Source: an uncultured Flavobacteriaceae bacterium
GTDB lineage: Bacteria; Bacteroidota; Bacteroidia; Flavobacteriales; Flavobacteriaceae
DNA length: 64,000 bases
Direction: 5' to 3'
Assembly: GCA_947487895.1 (NCBI GenBank)
Contig: CANKYF010000018.1
Location: 1-64,000 of the forward strand
In this document: one piece after another, positions 1 to 9,328 of the stretch
Numbering within the stretch: position 1 is the first letter of the stretch
Layout of the letters: each line of letters begins with the position of its first letter
Notes under the pieces: model-generated
What the model was told of the DNA's origin: nothing
Database searches by the model: none
Seen by the model: the letters and a program-made list of their open reading frames with translations, nothing else
Translations under genes and position numbers: made by a program

Positions 1-14
1 CAAACCATGGTTTG
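1..14. promoter_or_regulatory. 14-bp perfect palindrome CAAACCATGGTTTG
   Basis: The first 14 bases are a perfect palindrome. It lies downstream of the RhaT-like gene, which reads leftward and ends at 89. The AAACC..GGTTT core resembles operators of LacI-type repressors, but the gene it would control lies outside the window. It could equally be part of a transcript end. Positions 15-88 show nothing else that can be supported. Confidence 0.3.
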
Positions 15-88
15 TTCAGAGATTTAATATATTTAATCCTAGTTAAAACTGTAACGGTTATTTAGGACTAGTCAATTGTTATTAATTA

Positions 89-1105
89 TTATCCTAAAGT
101 ATTAGAGTAAGCAATAATTATTATACCTACAACCATACAAGACAGTCCCAGATATAAAAAGTTTTTAGCTTTGGATGATGCCTTCACCCATTCTTTAGTA
201 ATTAAACCACTTACTATTGCTGTTACAACACAAGCCGTATTAAAAATGGCATACCCTACACTTCCTCCTAGTTTTTGACCTAATCTAAAAGCTGCATAAG
301 CAAACGTTACCGAAGCTGCGAAGTTGAAAACACCCATAATTGTAGTCATTAATAGGTTATTCCCTAAATGAGGTGTTTTAAATTTACCCCATAATTTTTT
401 TGCTGTTAATTGCTGAGCAAAGTATAAAGCAATTGCAACGCCTCCTGCCATATAAATGATATACATGATTGCTATAGCACTTTTCCAAGACTCATTCCCT
501 TTAGCTACTACTGCTTCATTTATGATTTCTGCTCCTTCTGCATTAGCATAACTAAATCCTGTTGCTAAAAGACCTCCAACAATAGCAATAATGATCCCTG
601 TAACTACAGAGCCTCCTTTTTTATTTTCAGAGTCTTCTGATGCTTCATCTTTTTGACGAATAATCCCAGCTTTACCATTCGCTATTACTCCAACAAGCAC
701 CACTGCTAATCCTCCTAAAATAGTTAATAAAACATTTGTTGGAGGGAAACCTACTTTAATAAAAGGTAATAATGACCCTACTAGAATTATTGTTCCAATG
801 AAAATGGCAAATCCTAAAGACAATCCTATATGGTTAATTGCTTTACCCCACATCATAGCTCCAATTCCCCACAAAACACTAAAGACAATCATTTTCCATA
901 AAACGTCTCCAGGTATAGCACCTAAAACATCTGCAAAACCATCAATTAACAAAAAAGCTGCTACATTGGGCACAACAAATGTGTTGATAGCAAAGAACAT
1001 ACTCCATGTATTTTCAAACTCGTAATCTTTAGTAAACTTTTCAGGTAATGCGTATAAACCCAATAATAAACCTGCTAAAATGGCAAATAAAACACCTACA
1101 ATCAT
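89..1105 (-). CDS. RhaT-like sugar-proton symporter
   Basis: A 338-residue inner-membrane protein with about ten hydrophobic segments. It resembles the L-rhamnose-proton symporter RhaT family: a GxxWGIGxxxxGKAxxxIGxSLGxxIxxGxxxxVGSLLP block near residues 80-113 matches the RhaT pattern. A short charged loop near residues 148-166 separates two five-helix halves. It is the last visible gene of the leftward operon running from 8092, 37 bases after the mutarotase gene. In this context the cargo may be a monosaccharide released from algal galactan, such as anhydrogalactose or galactose, rather than rhamnose. Transport by this family is established; the substrate here is inference. Confidence 0.75.
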   Translation of the reverse strand: MIVGVLFAILAGLLLGLYALPEKFTKDYEFENTWSMFFAINTFVVPNVAAFLLIDGFADVLGAIPGDVLWKMIVFSVLWGIGAMMWGKAINHIGLSLGFAIFIGTIILVGSLLPFIKVGFPPTNVLLTILGGLAVVLVGVIANGKAGIIRQKDEASEDSENKKGGSVVTGIIIAIVGGLLATGFSYANAEGAEIINEAVVAKGNESWKSAIAIMYIIYMAGGVAIALYFAQQLTAKKLWGKFKTPHLGNNLLMTTIMGVFNFAASVTFAYAAFRLGQKLGGSVGYAIFNTACVVTAIVSGLITKEWVKASSKAKNFLYLGLSCMVVGIIIIAYSNTLG

Positions 1106-1142
1106 AATATTTAGTTTTTAGTTAGTATTAAATTAGTTCTTT

Positions 1143-2186
1143 TTATTTAAACTTAAAAATAGTAGTACTTTTAAAAGTCTCTCCTGCCTTGGTTATTGAC
1201 CCTGGAGAGTTTTCAATATTTGGTCCGTTAGGATAACGGTGTGTTTCACAACAAAAAGCTCTGTATTTTCCAAATGGAGTACCATCTTCACGCTTTAAAT
1301 CATCTGATGTATACTTACCCGTATATAGTAGCATACATGGTTCTGTTGAAAACACATTTAAACTCAAATCTCCTGATGGATTAGAAACAGAAGCTGTTTG
1401 TATTAACTCTGAATTAGGATTATCAAACACATAAAAATGTTCAAAGCCGTCATTCATAGCTTGATGTACATCTGCAATTCTTTTTCCAACTCTTAAATCG
1501 TCTGCTTTATCTTCAAGATTTAAAATAACACCTGTTGCTGCTCCAGTATCATCAGTCTCTAAACGCTTGTCTGTATTTACTTGAGCTGTATGATTTTCGA
1601 TACTTTCTGTAAAACCACTTAAGTTGAAATATGTATGGTTTGTTAAAGATAATGGCGTATCTGCGTCTGGTAACGCTTTATAGTTAATTTGAAGTTCATT
1701 CGCATTATTAATGCTAAATACTACAGAAACTTCAACATTACCAGGAAAGCCCTCTTCTAAACTTTTGCTAGCCAATGTCATTTTAAGTGCAGCAGAAGCG
1801 CCTTCAACAGTAACTTCTTCAGCACTCCATACTCTTTTATCATAACCCACAGCACCACCATGTAAATTGTTTGGTCCGCAATTATCTGCTAAATTATATT
1901 CTTTTCCGTTAAGTGTAAATTTAGCATCTTTTATTTGCGAACAATAACGTCCTACAGTACACCCAAAATAAGGTGAATTGTTTTTATAATCTTCACCAAA
2001 ATAACCATCTAAGGTATCAAAACCACAAGCAACTTCTCTAACTTCATCATCAACCGGTACTTTTATTGAAGTAATTGTGGCACCATAATTAGTTATTTTA
2101 ACAGACATTCCTTTATCATTTGATAAGGTATATAATTCTACTTTTTGATTATTAAAATCTCCAAAACTAGATTTAGTGGTACTCAT
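1143..2186 (-). CDS. galM: Aldose 1-epimerase (mutarotase), GalM family
   Basis: A 347-residue protein of normal length for galactose mutarotase, which interconverts the alpha and beta anomers of aldoses. Family marks are visible: NLHGG near residue 107, the NHTYFNLSG block with the catalytic His near 183, and CETHRYPNGPN with the catalytic Glu near 311. No signal peptide is seen, so it is probably cytoplasmic. It lies 25 bases after the cycloisomerase gene in the leftward operon. It probably feeds the correct anomer of galactose or another released sugar into catabolism. Confidence 0.88.
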   Translation of the reverse strand: MSTTKSSFGDFNNQKVELYTLSNDKGMSVKITNYGATITSIKVPVDDEVREVACGFDTLDGYFGEDYKNNSPYFGCTVGRYCSQIKDAKFTLNGKEYNLADNCGPNNLHGGAVGYDKRVWSAEEVTVEGASAALKMTLASKSLEEGFPGNVEVSVVFSINNANELQINYKALPDADTPLSLTNHTYFNLSGFTESIENHTAQVNTDKRLETDDTGAATGVILNLEDKADDLRVGKRIADVHQAMNDGFEHFYVFDNPNSELIQTASVSNPSGDLSLNVFSTEPCMLLYTGKYTSDDLKREDGTPFGKYRAFCCETHRYPNGPNIENSPGSITKAGETFKSTTIFKFK

Positions 2187-2211
2187 AAGTCTTATTTAGT
2201 TTAGTTAGTTT

Positions 2212-3300
2212 TTATTTTTCGAATGGTTGTAATTTTTCCCAGTTAAAAATCACGCCTACTCCTGGATAATCTGGAGCTACAGCTCTATAATTTTCAACAA
2301 CTAATGGTCTTGTTGTATATTCATCAATAGGGAAACTATGTACTTCTAACCAACCAGCATTAGGTTGTGCAGAAACTAAGCTTACATGTAATTCTTGCAT
2401 ACCATGTGAACATGCAGGAATACCATGTTTATCTGCTAATCTTGCTGCTGCTAACCAACCTGTAACACCTCCACAGTTAGAAGCATCTGGTTGTACAAAT
2501 GATAGTTTAGATTGCTCCATAGCATATTCAAACTCATGAATGGTATGTAGGTTCTCACCCATTGCTAATGGAAACCCTGTTCTATCAACTATCTCTCCAT
2601 ATCCTTTATAGTTATCTGGAATAATTGGCTCTTCAAACCAAGTAATATCATATTGCTTAAAACCTTCAATAGCTTTTATTGCTTTTTCAATATCCATTGA
2701 ATAGTTAGCATCTACCATAAAAGTAATATCTGGACCAACAAATTCACGTACCGCCTTAATTCTATCTAAATCTTCTTGAAGGTTCTCTCTTCCTATCTTA
2801 ATCTTAACCGCATTGTGACCTCTATCTAAATAATTTTGCATATTATTTAGAAGCTTTTCAATAGGGTACATTAAATCTATGCCTCCACAGTAAGCTTTAC
2901 AAGTATTATCTACGCCTCCAGCCATTTTCCAAAGTGGTTGACCTGCTTTTTTACAACGGATATCCCATAAAGCGATATCTACAGCCGAAATAGCAAAAGA
3001 AGCGATGCCTCCTCTACCCACATAGTGAATATGCCATTCAAGGAAATCATAAATGCCTTCTATATCTGTTCCATCTTTACCTTCTAGAACCTGAAAATCG
3101 TAATCTACCATTGCTTTAATGGCACGACCTCCTTTTCCTCCTGTATATGTGTAACCAGTACCCTCGGTTCCATCTTCGAGGGTAATAGTTACAGTGACTA
3201 ACTCAAAATGATAATGGTCTCCGTGCTTAGCATCAGACATTACCTCAGGTAAAGGCACCTCAAATAAACGTGCCTTTACTTTTGAAATTTTTGTACTCAT
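2212..3300 (-). CDS. Enolase-superfamily enzyme, probable 3,6-anhydro-L-galactonate cycloisomerase
   Basis: A 362-residue mandelate racemase/muconate lactonizing enzyme. It has the full active-site set: KxK (Lys166, Lys168), metal ligands Asp197, Glu223 and Glu249, Asp272 in QPDASNCGG, and His299 in CSHGMQELH. Enolase-fold cycloisomerases of about this size open 3,6-anhydro-L-galactonate to 2-keto-3-deoxy-L-galactonate in agar-degrading bacteria. The aldehyde dehydrogenase gene ends one base before this start, and both lie near a GH117 gene, which makes that reaction the best guess. A galactarate, fuconate or related acid-sugar dehydratase cannot be excluded from sequence alone. Confidence 0.75.
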   Translation of the reverse strand: MSTKISKVKARLFEVPLPEVMSDAKHGDHYHFELVTVTITLEDGTEGTGYTYTGGKGGRAIKAMVDYDFQVLEGKDGTDIEGIYDFLEWHIHYVGRGGIASFAISAVDIALWDIRCKKAGQPLWKMAGGVDNTCKAYCGGIDLMYPIEKLLNNMQNYLDRGHNAVKIKIGRENLQEDLDRIKAVREFVGPDITFMVDANYSMDIEKAIKAIEGFKQYDITWFEEPIIPDNYKGYGEIVDRTGFPLAMGENLHTIHEFEYAMEQSKLSFVQPDASNCGGVTGWLAAARLADKHGIPACSHGMQELHVSLVSAQPNAGWLEVHSFPIDEYTTRPLVVENYRAVAPDYPGVGVIFNWEKLQPFEK

Positions 3301-3301
3301 A

Positions 3302-4756
3302 TTAAGCTTTATGTCTTACGTAAAACGTTTTCTTTTCTAAATACTGCTCAAATCCGTATTTTCCATCTTCACCACCAGAACCTGATAATTTGTATCCGTT
3401 ATGGAACCCTTGGTGTTGTTCACCATGACCTCTATTAACGTAAATCTCACCATATTCTAACTCATCGTTACACTTCATGATAGTGCTCATATCGTTTGTA
3501 AATACCATTGCTGCTAAACCATATTCGCAGTCATTAGCATATCCAATAACTTCCTCGAAAGTTTTGAATTTTAATACTGGTAATATTGGTCCGAAAGACT
3601 CTTCATGAACAATAGTCATATCTTGCGTAACACCTGTTAAAACAGTTGGTTCAAACCAATATCCTTTTTCGAATTCAGCACCTTCTGGACGTTTACCTCC
3701 TGCTGCAATAGTAGCACCTTCCTTAACAGAAACTTCTACTAAATGCTCCATATGCTTTAACTCATTGGCATTTACTTTTGGCCCCATATCTGTTTCCTCT
3801 AACATAGGGTCTCCAACTTTAATTTCTGCAACTTTAGCCAAGAATTTTTCCATGAATACGTCATAGATATCTTCGTGAACATACATACGCTCATTACATG
3901 TACAAACTTGTCCGCAATTATCAAAACGCGAATGTAATGCTGCATCTACTGCTGCATCAATATCTGCATCAGCAAAAGCTATAAAAGGAGCTTTACCTCC
4001 TAACTCTAACTGTACATGCGTTAAATTATTTGCCGCTGCACGAGCAATACTTTGCCCTACAGGAGTAGAACCAGTCATTGTAATCATATTTGTCATTGGG
4101 CTTTCCACTAAAGCGTTACCCATTGCTCTACCTGGTCCTGTTAAAATATTGATAACACCTTTAGGTATTCCTACTTTATTAGCTAAATCTCCTAATTCTA
4201 ATGTAGCAATAGGCGTTTCAGAAGTAGGTTTAATTACAATTGAATTTCCTGCTACTAATGCTGGACCTAATTTACGACCAGCTAATGCTAATGGGAAATT
4301 CCATGCTGTAATAGCTACTACTACTCCTTTAGGGATTTTTTGAATCCAGATTTGCTCGTTCGGATTATCTGAAGGTATAATATCTCCTTCAATTCTACGA
4401 GCGCCTTCTGCAGCATATCTAATAAAAGACGCTGTTACTGCGACCTCAAAACGAGCAACTTTTAAAAGTTTCCCTTGTTCTTTAGTTAATAATACCGCTA
4501 AACGCTCATTATTAGCATCAATTTCATCTGCCAATTTGTATAATAACTCACCTCGTTCTCTAGCTGGTACTTTTTTCCATTCTTTTTGTGCAGCCTGGGC
4601 AGCTTTTAAAGCTTCAATAGCTTCTTCAGCTGTACCATTTTGAACTTTTGCTACTACTTCTTCTGTAGACGGACTAATAATATCAATTGTCTCTCCAGAT
4701 GTTGATGTTTTCCACTCACCATTAATAAATAACTGGTATTCTTTTACTTGACCCAT
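3302..4756 (-). CDS. NAD(P)-dependent aldehyde dehydrogenase, probable 3,6-anhydro-L-galactose dehydrogenase
   Basis: A 484-residue aldehyde dehydrogenase with all key residues: Asn153 in WNFP, Glu251 in ELGGK and catalytic Cys285 in CGQVCTC. Length and motifs match the lactaldehyde/succinate-semialdehyde type. In agar catabolism an enzyme of this kind oxidises 3,6-anhydro-L-galactose to its acid. The cycloisomerase gene that would use the product starts one base after this stop, so translation may be coupled. A sulfatase gene lies just upstream. Family assignment is firm; substrate is inferred from neighbours. Confidence 0.82.
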   Translation of the reverse strand: MGQVKEYQLFINGEWKTSTSGETIDIISPSTEEVVAKVQNGTAEEAIEALKAAQAAQKEWKKVPARERGELLYKLADEIDANNERLAVLLTKEQGKLLKVARFEVAVTASFIRYAAEGARRIEGDIIPSDNPNEQIWIQKIPKGVVVAITAWNFPLALAGRKLGPALVAGNSIVIKPTSETPIATLELGDLANKVGIPKGVINILTGPGRAMGNALVESPMTNMITMTGSTPVGQSIARAAANNLTHVQLELGGKAPFIAFADADIDAAVDAALHSRFDNCGQVCTCNERMYVHEDIYDVFMEKFLAKVAEIKVGDPMLEETDMGPKVNANELKHMEHLVEVSVKEGATIAAGGKRPEGAEFEKGYWFEPTVLTGVTQDMTIVHEESFGPILPVLKFKTFEEVIGYANDCEYGLAAMVFTNDMSTIMKCNDELEYGEIYVNRGHGEQHQGFHNGYKLSGSGGEDGKYGFEQYLEKKTFYVRHKA

Positions 4757-4768
4757 AATTTTAGTTAA

Positions 4769-6184
4769 TTATTTTTTGATTTTTTGTTTTCTGTAGTTAT
4801 CCATTCTTAATGCAGCTTTACCTTCGTATGAACGTTTAAGTTGCCATAAAGGCCTTTCTAAGGTTAGCTCCCATTTGAATAACTTTTTATATAACCCTTT
4901 AACGAGTTTTGGTTTTTCTGAAGCCAAATTATTTACTTCAGAAATATCTTCTTCAATATTATAAAGTTCAGCAGGTCTATCTGGAAATCTAATAAGTTTC
5001 CATTCATTATGCCTTACAGCTGCCCTAGATTCCTTTTTCCAATATAATGTTTCATGAGGTTTACCTTTATTCTTTTTAGTTAAATAAGGCATTATGTTCA
5101 CCCCGTCTAAATCTTTTATTTTAGAAACATCTTCTCCTGCTACTGAAACAAATGTTGGTAACAAATCTAATGTTGAAACCACTTCTTTATATTCTGAATT
5201 TGGTTTAAGCTTACCTGACCAAGACATTAAAAAAGGAATTCTTATACCTCCTTCTAAATGATTTGCTTTTGTTCCACTTAATGGATCATTACAAGATTCA
5301 TTAGTATCAGAAGGCCCACCATTATCATTTGCAAAAACAATTAAGGTATTGTCAATTAAACCTAATTCTTTTATTTTATCAATAATACGACCACAAGCCC
5401 TATCTAAAGCTGTGGTCATTGCCGCCAAGGTTTTTCTTTTTCCTTTAAGATTAGAAGACACATTATTTAGATCTTCTTCTCTTGCTTCCATTGGCGTATG
5501 AACAGCGTTAAAAGATACATAGGCAAAAAACGGACGTTCTTTATTTCGTTCTATAAAAGCTACCGTTTCATTTGCTATACCATCTGTAAGATAAACTTCA
5601 GATTCTTTGTAACTAGCAAAACCTTTTTCTAATCTATCTTCTGGTTTTTTAAGCTTTTCGTCCTTAGAAAGCTCATAATAACTCCTAGCACCACCTCTAA
5701 AACCATAGAACTCATCAAAACCACGTTTTGTGGGGTGGTAACGATCTGCATTGCCTAAATGCCATTTACCAAAAATTGCTGTTCTATATCCTTTTCGTTT
5801 TAAGTAATCTGCAATAGTAGTTTGATTTAGAGGTAACCCCATATCATCACCACTTAGAGCCGAATTACTCATGTATCCTGGCACATTATTTTCTTCAAAA
5901 CCAAATCTTTGCTGATACTTTCCTGTTAAAATACCTGCTCTAGATGGTCCGCATACAGCAGCCGTTACATATGCTTGAGTAAACTTAACACCGCTTTTTG
6001 CTAAAGCATCTAAATGAGGTGTTTTAAAATCTTTACTCCCTTGAAAACCAAAATCTGCATATCCGGCATCATCTGATAAGATGAAGAGAATATTTGGCTG
6101 TCGTTGCGCTACCAGGTTAAAATGACCACAACAAGTGGTCATTAAAACCAGTAGTAATAGTTTATTTATTGTTTTGGTTTTCAT
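4769..6184 (-). CDS. Exported S1 sulfatase (Cys type)
   Basis: A 471-residue arylsulfatase-fold enzyme with a signal peptide (residues 1-26) and the formylglycine signature Cys78-Gly-Pro-Ser-Arg82, followed by [15 protein letters not shown]. Asp38 and Asp39 in LSDDAGYAD are expected calcium ligands. It should act in the periplasm or at the surface, removing sulfate esters from galactan oligosaccharides, after maturation by an FGE or anSME enzyme not seen here. It is placed inside an otherwise cytoplasmic operon, between the KduD-like reductase (15 bases upstream) and the aldehyde dehydrogenase (12 bases downstream). The motif resembles galactan sulfatases such as those of subfamily S1_19, but subfamily is not certain. 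Confidence 0.88.
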   Translation of the reverse strand: MKTKTINKLLLLVLMTTCCGHFNLVAQRQPNILFILSDDAGYADFGFQGSKDFKTPHLDALAKSGVKFTQAYVTAAVCGPSRAGILTGKYQQRFGFEENNVPGYMSNSALSGDDMGLPLNQTTIADYLKRKGYRTAIFGKWHLGNADRYHPTKRGFDEFYGFRGGARSYYELSKDEKLKKPEDRLEKGFASYKESEVYLTDGIANETVAFIERNKERPFFAYVSFNAVHTPMEAREEDLNNVSSNLKGKRKTLAAMTTALDRACGRIIDKIKELGLIDNTLIVFANDNGGPSDTNESCNDPLSGTKANHLEGGIRIPFLMSWSGKLKPNSEYKEVVSTLDLLPTFVSVAGEDVSKIKDLDGVNIMPYLTKKNKGKPHETLYWKKESRAAVRHNEWKLIRFPDRPAELYNIEEDISEVNNLASEKPKLVKGLYKKLFKWELTLERPLWQLKRSYEGKAALRMDNYRKQKIKK

Positions 6185-6199
6185 TAAACGTTTAGGAAA

Positions 6200-6970
6200 C
6201 TATCTTCCCATCCATCCACCGTCAACAAGAACGATAGAACCGCTCATGTAAGATGCAGCATCTGATGCTAAAAACACCGTAGGTCCTGCAAAATCTTCTG
6301 GATTACCCCAACGTCCTGCTGGAATTCTAGATAAAATAGATTCTGATCTTACTGGATCATTTCTTAAAGCTTCCGTATTATCTGTTGAAATATAACCCGG
6401 TGCTATAGCATTAACATTTACTCCTTTTCCTGCCCACTCATTAGCAAATGCCATAGTTAACTGACCAATAGCCCCTTTACTTGCTGCATATCCTGGAACT
6501 GTAATTCCACCTTGGAATGTTAATAATGATGCTGTGAAAATGATTTTTCCACTTTCTCTAGCTACCATTTCTTTTCCTATTTCTCTTGTTAAGATAAATT
6601 GCGCATTTTGGTTTACTTCAATCACTTTATCCCACATTTCATCTGGATGTTCTGCAGCTGGTGTTCTTAAAATTGTCCCTGCATTGTTTACCAAAATGTC
6701 TATTTGAGGATGATCTCCTTTTACAGCTTCAATAAAAGCATACAAAGATTTTCTATCTGAAAAATCACATTGGTAAGCACTAAATGTTTTTCCTTTTGCT
6801 TCTACTGCTTTTGAAACATCACTTCCTTCTAATTCTAAAGAAGCAGACACCCCTATAATATTAGCTCCTGCCTCAGCTAAACCTACTGCCATAGCTTTTC
6901 CAATTCCACGCTTACAACCTGTAACTAAAGCTGTTTTTCCTTCTAAACTAAATTTATTTAAAATACTCAT
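6200..6970 (-). CDS. KduD-like short-chain dehydrogenase, probable 5-keto reductase forming 2-keto-3-deoxygluconate
   Basis: A 256-residue classical short-chain dehydrogenase: TGCKRGIG cofactor loop (residues 17-24), NNAG (95-98), catalytic Ser148, Tyr161 and Lys165 in YAASK. It resembles KduD, the 2-dehydro-3-deoxy-D-gluconate 5-dehydrogenase. In the known L-anhydrogalactose route a zinc dehydrogenase oxidises 2-keto-3-deoxy-L-galactonate at C5 and a KduD-like enzyme reduces the 2,5-diketo acid to 2-keto-3-deoxy-D-gluconate. The zinc-type dehydrogenase gene lies directly upstream, which supports that role. The 105-base gap upstream holds GACTAAATA twice, 21 bases apart (7041 and 7062). Confidence 0.82.
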   Translation of the reverse strand: MSILNKFSLEGKTALVTGCKRGIGKAMAVGLAEAGANIIGVSASLELEGSDVSKAVEAKGKTFSAYQCDFSDRKSLYAFIEAVKGDHPQIDILVNNAGTILRTPAAEHPDEMWDKVIEVNQNAQFILTREIGKEMVARESGKIIFTASLLTFQGGITVPGYAASKGAIGQLTMAFANEWAGKGVNVNAIAPGYISTDNTEALRNDPVRSESILSRIPAGRWGNPEDFAGPTVFLASDAASYMSGSIVLVDGGWMGR

Positions 6971-7075
6971 TTTTTTATAGTTTTTAATTGTTAGCTATTA
7001 GTCTTTAGTAATTTAGACCTTAATTTTTTCATGAAACTTTGACTAAATACTAGTGACCAACGACTAAATAATTTA

Positions 7076-8092
7076 TTAAAGTTGACAATCCATTAAGACT
7101 TTCATACCGTCAGGATTATTATCTATATTTTCAAATACTTTTTGAATATTTGATAAAGGTTGTACGTCTGTTATCATATCTTCAAATGGTAATTCATTAG
7201 CAGTAATTAATGCTATAGACTTTTCATAATCTTCTTTTTCGTAAACACGTGCTCCAATTAATTTTAATTCTTTCCAGAAAAATTTAAATAAGTTTACTGG
7301 TTTTGGTTCACCATGTATTGCTACTACAACAATTCTTCCTCTAATCCCTGCAACTTCTGTCATAACATCTAAAGCTGGTTGTACACCTGCAACTTCAAAA
7401 ACAACATCTGCCAGTCTACCATCTGTTTTAGAACGCACATATTCTACTAAATCTGTATCAATAGGACTTACTGCTTCAAGCCCCATAGATTTAGCTTTTT
7501 CAATTCTTACTGGATTTACTTCAGAAATAATTACTTGCGCCCCTACTTCTTTAGCTACCATAGCCACTAAAAGACCAATTGGTCCTCCTCCAAGAACTAC
7601 TGCAGTTTCACCTGCTTGTAAGCCACTTAAGCGTACATCATGCGTAGCTACAGATAATGGCTCTATTAAAGCTGCTAATTTTAAATCTGTATTTTCTTTT
7701 AACTTGTGAAGAGTAAAAGCTGGCACATTCCAATATTGTTGCATAGAACCTGCACTATCAATACCAATAAAGTTAAGTTCTTCACAAATGTGATTAAACC
7801 CTTTGTCTGATGGTTTTGCTTTTCTATCATCTAATGGACGCACAACTACTTTGTCTCCTTCTGCAAAGCCTTCAACACCTTCACCAACGGCATCTATCAC
7901 ACCAGACATTTCATGTCCAATAGTTTGAGGCATTGCTACTCGCTTATCCATCATACCATGATAAATATGTACATCTGTACCACAAACCCCTGAGTAAGCT
8001 ACTTTGATTCTTACTTCTCCGTTACCAGGAGCTTCTACTTCCTTTTCTACAACCGAAAACGTCTTATTTCCTTCGTATTGTGTTGCTATCAT
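7076..8092 (-). CDS. Zinc-type alcohol dehydrogenase, probable 2-keto-3-deoxy-L-galactonate 5-dehydrogenase
   Basis: A 338-residue medium-chain dehydrogenase. Catalytic-zinc residues are Cys37, Asp40 and the His60-Glu61 pair; the dinucleotide loop GGGPIG is near 168-173, and a Glu at the end of the next strand (ISEVNP) suggests NAD. The usual structural-zinc loop with four cysteines is replaced by a stretch with a single Cys (HICEE), so that zinc is probably absent. It is the first gene of the leftward catabolic operon. The position beside a KduD-like gene and a GH117 gene points to oxidation of 2-keto-3-deoxy-L-galactonate at C5. The exact substrate is inference. Confidence 0.78.
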   Translation of the reverse strand: MIATQYEGNKTFSVVEKEVEAPGNGEVRIKVAYSGVCGTDVHIYHGMMDKRVAMPQTIGHEMSGVIDAVGEGVEGFAEGDKVVVRPLDDRKAKPSDKGFNHICEELNFIGIDSAGSMQQYWNVPAFTLHKLKENTDLKLAALIEPLSVATHDVRLSGLQAGETAVVLGGGPIGLLVAMVAKEVGAQVIISEVNPVRIEKAKSMGLEAVSPIDTDLVEYVRSKTDGRLADVVFEVAGVQPALDVMTEVAGIRGRIVVVAIHGEPKPVNLFKFFWKELKLIGARVYEKEDYEKSIALITANELPFEDMITDVQPLSNIQKVFENIDNNPDGMKVLMDCQL

Positions 8093-8144
8093 TTTTTGTT
8101 TAATTTAAACTGTTATTTATAATTTAAAGTGTAATTACACCAAA

Positions 8145-8192
8145 CAAATTTACGCCAATATTCTATTATTAGAATAGTGTTTTTATAAACAC
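8145..8192 (-). promoter_or_regulatory. Putative promoter with two adjacent inverted repeats upstream of the catabolic operon
   Basis: On the minus strand TAAATTTG (8152-8145) fits the Bacteroidetes -7 box, giving a leader of about 45 bases before the dehydrogenase start at 8092. Just upstream lie two perfect inverted repeats back to back: TATTCTA-TTAT-TAGAATA (8159-8176) and GTGTTT-TTAT-AAACAC (8177-8192). They cover the expected -33 region, as expected for an operator. The protein that binds them is not known from sequence. Confidence 0.5.
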
Positions 8193-8245
8193 TCTTTATT
8201 TCAATAAAAAAAACCTTAATTCCATGCAAAAAAGGCCTTAATTAA

Positions 8246-8279
8246 GTTTCATATAGGAAACAGGTTCAATATTTGAAAC
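8246..8279. promoter_or_regulatory. GTTTC/GAAAC inverted repeats, candidate IclR-type operator
   Basis: Two adjacent inverted repeats: GTTTC-ATATAG-GAAAC (8246-8261) and TTCAA-TAT-TTGAA (8265-8277, extending to GAAAC at 8279). They lie in the 339-base gap between the catabolic operon and the IclR gene. IclR-family proteins often bind imperfect TTTC/GAAA palindromes, so autoregulation or control of the operon is plausible. A palindromic CTTAATTAAG sits just to the left (8237-8246). The rest of the gap (8287-8431) is AT-rich with nothing recognisable. Confidence 0.35.
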
Positions 8280-8431
8280 AAATATACAATAAAATATTTT
8301 TACAAATATCTATAAATCACCTAAAAATAGCGTTAATAAGTTAAAGCTTACATTCGAAATTTAACATAAGTAGAGGTTAAAAAAAAGTTATTTTACCCAA
8401 AGTATTTAAATAAACTTTAAAACCCCTTATT

Positions 8432-9226
8432 TTAAGGTGCTACATACCCTAATTTAGAAGAAATTTCAAGCGCATATTTAGATATTATTTTACCCTTCTC
8501 ATCAAATTCTTCATGAGGCAATCTTCCATGTGGTGCCGTTATCCAGAGCGAAGCTACAGGATAGCCATATTCATTAAATATTGGCGCTCCTATACAGTGA
8601 ATACCTTGAATATCTTCTCCATTATCTATAGCAAATCCCTTTTCATGTACCTCTTTTAACTGGTCTCTTAACACCAACTTTGATGTTATGGTATTTTTTG
8701 TATACTTAGTTAACACCAATTGCTTTATAATACTATCTGTCTCTTCATCTGGTAAGAAAGCTAAGATTGATTTCCCTCCTACTGAACTATGCAAACTAAA
8801 CTGCGTACCACGTTCTACTGATAATTTCACTGGATAAGACGAAGACACTTGTTCTAATATGGTTCCTTTTTTAGACCCTAAAATAACACCAAGCATTACA
8901 GATTCTCTTAATTCATCTCTAAGCGCACGCATTACATCTATTGATAGCTCAACAATACTTTGCTCATTCATAGATGAGATTCCCAAAGTAAGCATCTTTC
9001 TAGAAAGTGTTATTTTTTTTGTGGTTTCGTTTTTTTGAAGATAATTTTTAAATACTAATGTATTCACGATACGAAATACACTTGTTTTAGATATATCAAG
9101 CGCTTCTATTATCTCTGAAAACGTTAGACCTTTAGGATGATTAGCCAATAGCTCTATAATTTGTAATCCGCGCTCTAAGTTTGGAACATTGTAGCTAGAC
9201 TTAACCTCGTTAGATTCTTTGCTCAT
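8432..9226 (-). CDS. IclR-family transcriptional regulator
   Basis: A 264-residue protein with an N-terminal winged helix (about residues 15-75, ERGLQIIELLANHPKGLTFSE onward) and a C-terminal IclR effector domain (about 80-260), which binds a small metabolite. Full length. It lies between the GH117 gene and the anhydrogalactose operon, all on the same strand, so it is the likely regulator of that operon, sensing a sugar acid or keto-deoxy acid intermediate. It is separated from GH117 by a strong terminator. A -7 box on the minus strand (TATTTTTG, 9253-9246) suggests its own promoter and a very short leader. Confidence 0.88.
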   Translation of the reverse strand: MSKESNEVKSSYNVPNLERGLQIIELLANHPKGLTFSEIIEALDISKTSVFRIVNTLVFKNYLQKNETTKKITLSRKMLTLGISSMNEQSIVELSIDVMRALRDELRESVMLGVILGSKKGTILEQVSSSYPVKLSVERGTQFSLHSSVGGKSILAFLPDEETDSIIKQLVLTKYTKNTITSKLVLRDQLKEVHEKGFAIDNGEDIQGIHCIGAPIFNEYGYPVASLWITAPHGRLPHEEFDEKGKIISKYALEISSKLGYVAP

Positions 9227-9271
9227 AATAACCTCTGTAGTTGAACAAAAATATAATTATTTAATAAATAG

Positions 9272-9304
9272 AAAAAAAAGACGGAAAGAGTAACTCTTTC
9301 CGTC
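9272..9304 (-). terminator. Rho-independent terminator of the GH117 gene
   Basis: A perfect 11-bp stem, GACGGAAAGAG with CTCTTTCCGTC and a three-base loop (9280-9304). On the minus strand it is followed by eight T residues (9279-9272). It begins 25 bases after the GH117 stop codon and isolates that gene from the IclR gene. Confidence 0.93.
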
Positions 9305-9328
9305 TATATATAATTTTAGAAGAATGAT

